A stretch of DNA of 64,000 bases. Source: Owenia fusiformis (Eukaryota > Annelida > Polychaeta > Sabellida > Oweniidae). Each line of letters starts with the position of its first letter. Position 1 is the first letter of the stretch. The stretch is taken from NCBI GenBank assembly GCA_903813345.2, contig CAIIXF020000011.1, forward strand, positions 6,536,571 to 6,600,570, given 5' to 3'. A program made the translations under genes and the position numbers. This document shows, piece after piece, positions 36,321-48,300 of the stretch. The notes beneath the pieces are model-generated. The model searched no databases, was not told where the DNA came from, and saw nothing but the letters and a program-made list of their open reading frames with translations.

Positions 36321-39300
36321 CTACACCATCCCCGCGAAATTTTCATTATAGATTTCCGGATGATTTTTCTTCAGCAATTTTAATCGTTCCCGTTTCTCCT
36401 TGAGAGGAATTTTAGTATCGTCCAGTACAGTATTGATGAGGTCACAGATGGCTTCGTTGGTGTAGTTCTCTTGTTGTTCCTTGTATTGCTCCATGGTGAC
36501 CCGCTCACAATAGGCCGTCACTGGAAACAAGAATAAGAGCTTGTAAATGGCAATATGAGCTTCATTGCAAATATAGGAGCCTTATTACAATTGTGTTTCA
36601 CAATATGAGCTTCATTGCAAATATAGGAGCCTTATTACAATTGTATTTCATAATATGAGCTTCATTGCAAATATAGGAGCTTTATTACAATTGTATTTCA
36701 TAATATGAGCTTCATTGCAAATATAGGAGCTTTATTACAGTAAGCTGAAAGCAGATATCATCACAAGCAAGGTATACATATACATCTAATAAACATATCT
36801 TACTCATATCATATGGATATATGGTCTGATAAATGATTTGAAATAAATATCATACGCCACTTATCTCTAAAATAATATCACTGGCTGTCATTACAGGTCA
36901 CACAATATTCACGGGATATACATTACTGAGTGAGAATTCTATTTGTTCAACCTCAAAATGCAGGTTTTCCAAAATATCATACATTTAATTCATAAATGAA
37001 AAAAGAGTGAAATCAGCAAGGAATAGTGTAATTAGATGTATTGCCACACTCTAAATTGTATAAAATAGTCCAAAAATCTGGTCATTCCAATTTTTAAAGG
37101 AAATAGAGTGGAATAAGCATGAGCACAGAAAATAAGTGGATATGTTAGAAAACCTGCATTAAAACAGAGGCTTGTTTTTATAGTGTATATTTAATATGTA
37201 AGAATTATGAAATAAATAAAAATTGAATTGATTTTAAATATCTGCATTTGGAGTGAGAAATATTACACATATAAAAGTTATCCAAACAAATGTTATTAAG
37301 TATACATGCATTTAGCAAAATACCATGCCTATAAAGACAAAATGATACATAACTTAATCTAAAGAGACAGTTCCAACTAATCATGTTAATCAAAAATATA
37401 TTTAAAATTAAGAGCTGAGAATTCTTAACTATACATGTAAGCAAGAAGTGCAATCCAAGTATATTTTTCAGTTTCAAGTATATTTTTCAGTTTGAAGTAT
37501 GTTTTTCAGTTTCAAGTATATTTTTCATTCTTGGATTGCAAGAAATTTGGTAAAGAAGTGATTAATTTTAATCGTAAGATGTCATTTCCAGGTAAGATTC
37601 ACCTGATCCACCTGATTAAATGAATTACAGATCCACAAAGAGAAAGAGGAGGAAAGAACAAACTACTATGAACAATAGACATACATGCAAGCATATTTTT
37701 CTCAAAGATTTTTGAGGCATATCCTTATGGTGATATGCAATGCTATCAAATCAAAAGTCAATCAATCAATCAATATATTATGAAATTTGAAAGATACACA
37801 TTAGATTAGACAGAGATACTGAAAAGAGAATTTGGCAGCCATCCTATCATAGAGAGTAAAGAAAAGGCCAATGCTGTTCATTCCTCGAAGCAAAATTTAA
37901 TCTAATAAATCTAAATATGATTATTTGACATTACAATTTAGAGTGCTTCCATTTAGAATTTCCACCTCCCTTGCTGATCCTACTATATTTTACTGTATGA
38001 CATTTCAAAACAAGGCATTAACATGACAAAATGTCACCACCTAGTTGCTCACAATATTACAAGTTTAATCTTAGTCAGATTTGATCTTCTGAGAACTTGT
38101 AGATGATTTTAAAAAATGTTTAATTTGAAACAAGTTGAAAAAAGACCTTTTTGTCCTTTTTTACCTTGAGAAGGTTAGTGAAGGTCAAGTCTTAAATCTT
38201 AAAATCAGATTTTGTAGATGATTTTGAAAATATTTATAAATTTGAACCAAGTTGAAAAAAGACCTTTTTGACCTTTTTCGACCTTGAGAGTGTCATTGAA
38301 TGTCGTAATTTGAACTTCTGAGAACTTGCAGATAATTTCGAAAAAATTGGTCTATATGAAGCAAGTTGAGAAAAGATCTTGAGAAGGTCATCGAAGGTCA
38401 AATTTCAAATCTAAAGTCAGATTTGAACTTCTGAGAACTTGTAAATGATTTTGAAAAAATTTGAAGTCAGTCCAAACAGTATTTGCCATCTGCCAACCTC
38501 CACCCACTGTCACAAAAAATGGGGACCATAACAATATGTTACCACTTTCTGGTGGTGACATAACAAAATGTTCCATGGTCCTGTGGTTTTGGATTGCGCT
38601 GACAATACCTGAACAACATCTGAATGATGGTGGAATATGGGGTAAATTGTTTCTATGTATGATATATCATTTTTTCAGATGCTGGGGTTTTCTTTCATCA
38701 TGACTGGTTGTTTATTTTCTACAATTTTTCCCCTTTTAGCACTTGTATTGAACACAAAGCCCTGTTGAAAAAGCTGAAAGGTCCCAAAAGTTAAAAAACG
38801 AATATGCTTGATTAGACAGATAGCCAAAAGAAGACAGAATTAGAATTATCAAAAATTATATATGGAGAATTATCTTTCAGCTTACTGTCTATCACTGACA
38901 GAGTATCATCATATCTCCAGTCACTCAAATCTGCATCACTCTCTTCTAGAAGCCAAAATTCAGAAGAAAGTGTAAGTAGTGAGGAACATGTGTATTTGAG
39001 CACGTTTTGATGGATAAAATTGAAAATAATTGGCCCAGATAACAATTTGAATATGTGCAATTAAAAGTGAACACGTTTTGAAAAGTCAAAAAGGCAGGAA
39101 TACAAAAGATTGAGAAACAGTTGTATTTTTTGAAAAAAAGATATGAGATGTCTTATAAAATTTAATATGGAAGTAAGAGAGTAATAAATTTTTTCCAATT
39201 ATTGAATTACACGTATAGAACTTTTTCATGATATAAAGTGAGAACTCTTGGCATTTTAGAAAATATCCTGCTTGCAGCGAGAAGACGGACCGGTTCGGGG

Positions 39301-42300
39301 CAATCTGCTTGCAACGAGAAGACGGACCGGTTCGGGGCAATAGCTGATGAAATTCTTTGTCACAAAGTTTGGCATTTTTTATAAAATCAAACGCGCGTCA
39401 TTGAAACTCACAAGATGTAAATAGCATGTCATTTACATCATACCTTGATGGGGAAAAATAGATCTTATATGTTAGAAGTACTAAATAAAAGTTATCGTGA
39501 AAATGAGACAGTCGTTCTCGAGAGAAAAGAGCATAAATGCGCATTAAGAGAGTTTTGGTCCGTTTAAAAATCTGTAAAAAATTGGGGTACTTAAAAGCAT
39601 CGGGAGGCATCATATATTTCAAATTAGACACGAGGAAGTCAATATTGAGCAAGTTATGGCTATTTTAAATTCAAATAAAACCGTTAACCCGTACCGGTCC
39701 AGCTTTTGACCCAATTTTGGTCAATTTTCGTTAGCTGCGTATACCAAGGGTGAAATATAGGCATGAAAAGGAATGCTTGAGTATTTTCCCCCTCAACTCA
39801 TCTTGCTGCTCATTTGCTTTTATAAAGTGCAACAGTAATAATGAAAAATTTGAAGAAAAAATTCCCACTAGATTTTATGAAACCACAGGAGTTTAAATTG
39901 CCTTACTGCAAGTACTGAACTGAAGCTGAAAAACTCAAGACTTCATTTTTACCCACCTTCAACTGTACAAAGACGTCCCTTTTTCAGACACTCTAATCGA
40001 TTGGTGACAATTTGTTGAATATCTTCTGGGACTTTGAACACCTCTGGGTAGTGGTCAATGATAAACATGACAAGTTTTGATGCCTGGCTCGCTGATAACA
40101 TTGTATTATGGAGAATTACATCAGTGAATCTGTGTTGAATCTCAGCTCTGTTACTGCCCTGAAAGGGAAGATATGAAGGTTATGTAATGTGGGGATTCAG
40201 GATATCAGTTACAGTTATATCCTTATAAATATGACAAGTTTTGAGGTCTGGCTTGCTGATAACATTGTATTATGTAGGATTACATCAGTGAATCTGTGTT
40301 GAATCTCAGCTCTGTTACTGCCCTGAAAGGGAAGAATATGAAGTTTATGTAATGGGGGGTTCAGGATATCAGTTATATCCTTAAAAATCTGACAAGTTTT
40401 GATGCCTGGCTCTCTGATAACATTGTATTATGTAGAATTACATCAGTGACTCTGTGTTGAATCTCAGCTCTGTTACTGCCCTGAAAGGGAACAATATGAA
40501 GGTTATGTAATGGGGGGTTCAGGATATCAGTTATATCCTTAAAAATATGACAAGTTTTGATGCCTGGCTTGCTGATAACATTGTATTATGTAGAATCACA
40601 TCTGCAAATCTGTGTTGAATCTCAGCTCTGTTACTGCCCTGAAAGGGTAGGATATGAAGGTTATGTAATAGGGGGTTTAAGATATCAGTTATATCTTCAT
40701 AAATACAAAACATACAGGTGTATCTCAATTAGACTACTGTTTATTTTGAGGTTTAAGTATGATCAGTTCCTGATATAAATTCAAAGATCTTGATTTAATA
40801 ATAGCCAAGTTTTAAATTATCAAAAAAGGAATGACAAAAGATTTATTTGATATAAAATAGCACACGTTGTATGTGTGATTATACCAAATTTTACAAAGAT
40901 ACAAGAATTTTGTCATGTTGCAACATAATTAACAGACACCTATCACATTAAAATCTCTAAATTGACCAGAATTGCAATTACACTTAATAGCACAAGACCT
41001 ACCACAATGTCTCCTATATGTACTGCAGATTCACTTATTGCTTCGTGCAGGAACTTCACCAGGGCTTCCAGTTCGTCTCGCTTGCTTTGGGGCAACAACA
41101 ACATACTCAATTGCACTGCTTTAACTGCTACATCCAATCGTCCTTGCATTAAAAGATTAAAAATTGCAACGTGTAGGTCCATAAAACGATCCGATATCAG
41201 CGGACTTCGTTTTTTATTTTTTGTGTAAACGTCTACGATTTCTTGATAAAGAGCCTTTTTGCGAAGTTTTGAGGAGCTTTCGCAGGACTTGTGGCGACTC
41301 CTGGTGGCATAAATAACACTCATTTTATCGGGCTGTAGCTCCAAGCATTCTGTCGCAGCAGTTAACCATGGGTCAGGTTTCCTGGAATGACAAAATTTTA
41401 ATGAACTTCCGATTGCTTATCATAGTAGGTCACGAATCATTTGTCAGGAATTCTGATTAAATATCATTGAATATTAAAAAAAATATGACAGTTTTATTAT
41501 CTCATAGTATAGTACATGACAGTAATTACATTTAAAATGCTTTTTCATGCCTTCTTCAGTTTAAAAGCAACTAAAAGCTGCACCCAGATGCAGAGCTTCA
41601 CCAAGATGAGGAGTTTCACCCAGATGAGAAATGCACCCACATGAAAAACTGCAATCCGAGGAGAAACTGTACTGAGAAGAGAAAAATTACCTTGCACCAA
41701 TTTGAAACTGTTTTTGCAGTTGAAATTTGGGAAAAATGTGAAAACATTGATTTTGCTATCTTTCTGCCATTAGATGTGAAAAGACAGGAGATTAAGAATA
41801 AGATGGACATTAACTCCTGTATATTGTCAGACACACCATACAGATCTATAAAACAAATTGGACTAAGATTAACAAAATACTCTTTGGCTTGTATGCATGT
41901 GTACACATCAATTTTAATTTCAACAAAATGAATTTAAAATGTTATGAAAGCTTACACAAGGTCTGGACCACTTAGCACCGTTTCTTTTATCAAAAATCCT
42001 GACTCTAACCCCAGCTGTAGATTTGAGATGACCAAATTTGGCAAGTTTGGGCTGACGTCATCAAGATCTGAACTTAAAATTGTGTCCAATAGAGGAAGCT
42101 CTATTAAAGTGAGAAGTTTGTTTAATGCCACTTCTCGCCAGATCTCATCGGCAACTGAAATAAACAAGGTTGGTATACACTTTAACATGTTATATTTATA
42201 CTCTCTAGCAAGCAAATTAATAACCAAAGAGTAACACTTAAAAGGTAGCTTTAACTTTGCTCCCAATTTTGATCCAAATCAAATATGTATATCAACAATT

Positions 42301-45300
42301 ACAGATATCTTAGAGTTATAAAGATAAAGATAATGATTCTAACAGATTATTTGCAACTACATAGAATTACCTGCTTTGGGGGTATCACAATCATCAAATG
42401 ACATGTCCAATCTTCGTTTCCTCAAAGACCTATTTAGGCGATCTGATATATTAATACGATCAGCAAGGGGGGTGCGTGGTTTCCCCGTCCTCATGGATTT
42501 AAATTCATGAGCCTGACGCTGCCGTGAAAAAGTCCCCTTACTTAAAGCTGGAGATATAGTTCTTTTTAATAAATCCATGCTACTTCTGCGTTTCCATGTT
42601 TCTGAAGTATTCATAAGTTCTTGGATGATCTGGCCTTTATTGTTGAGAAGGATAGGGTTGCTTATGACATTATCACCGTCCAGAAGGTCAGGTTCAAAAA
42701 CTTTGTTGATCCTGCAAATAATGTCCAAAGTTCGAGAATTAAGAGGGCAGTACAGTGTTGTTTCAATGTCAAAGGGTTAACACATACAGTAAACAGACAT
42801 AGAAAGTGTTATTCATAGAAAATTTAAGACTGGCAACAACTTCTTGCACAATTTATATTTCTAGACATTTTGTTTTGATTATTTGCTTGATTTACAACTT
42901 AAAAAGTCATGCATTTAAGTAAAAATACTTTTTAAGACGGCTCAAATTTTTACCATTAAGCACTTCTTTTATGAACATTCGCCAAAAGTTAATCAAAACA
43001 GATCTATCCAGGTGTTAAACATAAACCATCTGCAAACCACCAAAAAGTCTACTTTATCCCCCCTCCCACTGTATAGTTTTGTTACATTAAAGTCAGTGGG
43101 ACTCAGTGGGTTTCACTGTTACAGTTGCACAACTCCCTCAAACTTTTTGGAGGATTCTGCAATCTTTAAAAAAAACATTTTCAAATTTGGTAATGTAGTA
43201 ATACGAGGGGTGATCCAAAAGTCTTGGACGCCCTTGCTCTAATTTTGTTGGTTTTTGATAAAATTACTTTAAACTTTCCAATAATAAAGACCAACAACCT
43301 AACTACTTTGTGTATTAATTTCATGGAGAAATGATATGTTTTATGTAGTTTTCTAGACAGTTTTTAACATGGGGACCCTGCCATCCGGAACGGTATTCAC
43401 ACATGACAACTTTCAACCTTAAATGTTGCCGCCATTTGACTTGTTTCGCAAGTCTTGACCACTGTCTTTCTTTGAATTGTGAATGTTAAACCATGTTAGT
43501 TTACTTCCTTTCTTACTAGGGAACCAATTAATTGTGTTTTAATTATAATGTTACATATGACAATGATCATATATGTCAAATTCTATGAAAATGACATCAG
43601 ACAAGCAACCCTCTTTCTGGTATGATTTTTGCTCCAAAATGGCTGCTGAAATGCACGCAGCTATCTGACTCAGCAGCTGGGCCAGATAATTTTAAACCTA
43701 TTGTTATAAAGGAATGCAGTGAATTTCTAGGCTTTCCAATTATGCATGTTATTAACCTTTCATTTTCATCTGGAGTATTTCCAGATAAACTTAAATTCGC
43801 AAAAGTAATTCCAATCCACAAAAAAGACAGAACAGATGTATTTAACCATTATAGACCTATCTCTCTCTTATCAGTCTTTTCAAAAATCTTTGAGAAATGT
43901 ATATATATTCGAACTTTTGATTTCCTTGAAAAACAAAATGTATTTTATGCCCACCAATACGGATTTAAGAAAAATCACTCAACTTTCATGGCACTTTTAA
44001 AATTTGTTGAAACCGTACGACTTGCTATTGATAAAAAGAAACTTTGTTTAGGAATTATGTGTGACCTTTCAAAAGCGTTTGATACTTTAAACCATACTAT
44101 TCTTTTGAAAAAACTAGATCACTATGGCATAAGAGGTACTGCTCTCAAATGGTTCCAAAGTTATCTCTCAGATCGATCTCAAATTGTAGAAATTGATGAT
44201 ACAACCTCAGATATAGCCAATTTTACCTGTGGAGTGCCTCAAGGCACAATACTGGGCCCATTACTTTTTATTATTTACATTAACGATATCTACAAATGTT
44301 CAGAGAAAGCAGAAATGTTCCTTTACGCAGATGACACAAATATTCTCTTTTCTGGTGATAATCTTGATGAAATCAATTCTACTGCAAATAAAGAGCTATC
44401 TATTATAAATGAATGGTTTAAATGCAACAAAGTCGCTCTCAATCCAAACAAAACCAACTTCATTATTTTCAAAACTGCTCAAAAAGAAATAGATTACAGC
44501 AAAGTCAATCTCACAATGAATAACGTCCCACTTGAAAGAAAATCAGTTTGTAATTTCCTCGGAACACTTATTGATGAACATTTATCATGGAAAGCCCACA
44601 TTAACTATGTTGAAACGAAGATCTCAAAGACTTTGGGAGTTATTCACAGAGTCAAACACCTTTTAGACAAAAAGAGTTTAAAACATATTTATTATTCCTT
44701 AATTTATTCATATTTAAACTATAACCTTATTGTATGGGGGAACGTTCCCCCATCTTCTTTAAATAAAATTCACCGTTTGCAAAAACAATTTATAAGAATA
44801 TATGATACAAATTGTAAATTAAGAGATCACACAGCACCATTCTTCAAAAATGCTAACATTCTTAATATATTTCAAATTTTTAAAGTCAGTATCCTGACAT
44901 ATCTTTTCAAATGTATCAAAGGCACTGACCCAACATCCAAAAACCAATTCAGTTATTACTTCACTCCAAACAATATTATTCATAGACATGAGACTAGACA
45001 ACAATTCAAACTCAGATCAGCAACTTTTAGAACAAACATTGGCAAATATTCCATCAGTAAGCAGGGACCAGATTTATGGAATATATTACCTGATGAAGTT
45101 ACTAAGTGCAACTCTATACCTCTTTTCAAGAAAAAGATCAAGTCATTTTTGATCAATCAATGATAACAATCTCCAATTAGCTATTCACTTATGCTGTCTA
45201 CCTAGTAGCTATTGTTATCGTTCTTTCTTTTTCTGCTCATTGTTTTTATTCCATCATCTAATTGGCAAAGCCAACATATATCATCGCCTATCATTTTTCA

Positions 45301-48300
45301 AAGCACTTAACCTTATTCGAATATACTGCTCAGAGACTGTAACTGGCAACCCAGTTTACTTTCCATATTGTTAAGACCATGCTGACGGGTGGGGGATGGG
45401 GGTGGGGAGTGCGAGGCTGGAGATACATAATTTACACAACACTGCTTGTCATGTTCATCTTCTCTGTGCGGATAATATGCCCGTTAGGGTGTCATCCGCC
45501 TTATCTGTATGTTTCACCAGATGTTTGAAAATAAATAAATGAAAATGAAAATGAAATGAACATGAAAGAAATCAAAGTGGAACAAAGAATACTACAAGAT
45601 ATTTTCACTATTATTGACCTTTAGCATCTACCATATGCACAGTACAGTCTAGATATGGCTCCGAGTGATTTTCTTCCTCTTCTCGAAGTTGAAAGGAGGG
45701 GTGAAAGAAAATGTTTTTTTACTCATTGGATGAGGTTTAGAGTGGCACTCCAACAGCATTTGTATCACATAAGGAATGGCGGTTTCATAAATGTCTTCCA
45801 TTCATTGGCAAAGCGGTATGAAAGATGGGTTCAAATTCGTGGAAAATATGTTGAAAAGTAGGTCTTAATATGTGAAGATGATGATGGCAGATGCCACTCA
45901 GATATAAAATCGGAAATTCTCTCATATCACGACTGGTGTTAGGTTGTGTACCTACACCTAAAGCATTTGCCATATTATAACAGTTGTGACGTGATTTGCT
46001 ATATTTAAATACCGTTCCGGGTGGCAGGGACCCAGTGTTAAAAAATCTTCACCAAAAGCTAAAATATACTATTTTCTGTTGAAACTTATACACAAAGTTG
46101 TTAAGATGTTGATCTAAATATTATCTGAAAGTTTCGTGCAATTATATTAGAAAATAGCAATTTAGAGCAGGGCATCCAAGACTTTTGGAACAGCCCTCGT
46201 ATTTTAGTTTTCGTGCGAGATTTTTTATATTTTTTTATTGAGGATTTTAGGGAGCACATAGAAATATTGAAGGAGTATTTTAGTGTTATGGAGGTGCTTC
46301 CCCTGTGAGATTTCAATGCACATACCTCATTTTGGACCCAGGATGACTAGAAGGACTGTTTTTAGAAGGTGTCGAGATGAGAGGTTTCCTGTCTGCCACA
46401 CCACCCTCTGTTTTGAATCTGTAGAATTTATTTGAACTATCCTCAAATAGTTTTGCAGAATGACTATTAATGGATTCAAACACTTTGCTGTCCATAATCA
46501 ACTGACATAACTGAAATATCAAAAGAAATATTTTATTACAATATCATCAAAACTTTTTTCCGGAACACAAAGTTAACTTACTGGGAAAATAGCCTTATGT
46601 TTGGAATAAATAGAGGAATTAAATATGGGTACAATTGCAATATCATTACCAAAGCCAAAGGCCAATATAATATTTCTAGAGGCCCCAATCCCCAACAAGG
46701 AGTTTAATGTCATGTACATGTACTAGAAATAACCAATACTTTAACTCAACATTTATTATGTTTTGAAATTAAACCCGATGTCATAAACTTTAGGCTGCGA
46801 TAGGTGGTAAATGGGAACCAAACCTTTTCCGAAAATATCAGGCATGTAGCTTAAGGGTAGGGGGTTCAAGTGAATCCCCCTGGCAAATCATGCAGTTTTT
46901 CACCATTCTGAGCACTTTTCCAGTGATTTTGCTCAAATTTAGGTAGATTTGTCAAAAGTGAACCCCCCTTAATAAATCCTGGCTATGGGCCTGAATATTA
47001 TAATATATATTGGTCAAATATGCTGTATATCTAGATTTTATCGAAAAACAAATTTAGCAAATTGATAATCTATTAATATTATTTTAAAACCTTGTCCATC
47101 ACTGGGTTAACAAAATTATTGACATTGTACAGATTCATGCCATTAAATTTAACAATTCAACTTTTATTTAAAAGTATACGAAATGTATCTCCCATTGAAA
47201 CATTTATAAATTATGCAACTATAGAAAAATAACTTTCACAGTTTTATCATTTTATCAGATTATAATTTTATTTTTATTTACATTGTACATGTATTTAGCA
47301 AGATTCAGATGCAGGTGTTTCCTGTTTTAATATTTATGATTATATTTGGCTATGAACTTCCCTTAAGCATAAGTCTAAATATTTAATTTACCTGAATGAC
47401 TATCAAATCACAAAGCAGATGTTTTGTAAGAAGATGTTGAAAGCAGATGCTTTTCTTATATATTTCATTGATAAAACTAAAACTTTTGTGAATTTATTTA
47501 GATAACATTTTTCACATACCATGAGTTTCAAACTATGAAATATAGGTTTTCAAACTTTGAATTATGGGTTTTAAGACTTTGCATTGTGAGGTTTTTAAGT
47601 CAAACTTTAATTATTAACTACATGTACTCAAAATCTGAAATCTGGGAACCCTGAATTATGGGTTTTCAAGTACCGAATCAAGGGTTTTCACATGAAAACT
47701 CACCTTCACAGCCTTTGCTCTGGATATGTCTTTACGAAAGTTAACATTATCGAGTAAGAGATGGTGCAAAATTACATCAACTGCATCAGAACCAGTAAAA
47801 CATTGGTCATATTGTTTCAATCGTATACGCTTCCGTTTACACGACACGTGCAATTTCAAGTGGCCAATGATCTCCTTCCATAATTGCGTAGCTTTAAAGG
47901 GTCCTCCTGAAAAATAGTTTAAAAGGTGTGAATACTTCAACAATGGGATTTATCTTAAGTGTGAGAAGGGTTTCTGTGTAGTAAAGTTGTAAACAGTAGC
48001 AATCTAATATCATATGTATACAGTATAGTTAATTACATGCAACAATCTGAAGTGTTAAAAGGATTTTAAATTGTTAAAGTCCCTCCCCCAGTTTGTAACA
48101 ACATGGGCTTTCAACTAGTAATTGAAAGCCCATGGTAACAATAAACATGAAATGTCACATATTCCAACTTGAGCTCATACAAGGGATTTATTCTCAGCTT
48201 TTATAATGACAAACCAACTCCTCATTTCTAATCCAACCATAGTGTTTTTAACTTGGCAATAAATCTATTCATGACTTTTCAAATGATTTTTTCCAAGAAA

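Larger units (their letters stand above)
43204..46199 (+). mobile_element. mariner-type element with long inverted ends, interrupted by a LINE (DEPDC7 intron 3)
   Basis: Ends CGAGGGGTGATCCAAAAGTC and the inverted counterpart CCAAGACTTTTGGAACAGC..CG are flanked by TA on both sides. The pairing can be followed about 200 bp inward (GGGACCCTGCCATCCGGAAC at 43373 against GTTCCGGGTGGCAGGGACCC near 46013). A C-terminal transposase remnant remains at 45631-45861. TA duplication, end sequence and remnant all point to Tc1/mariner. Confidence 0.85.
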
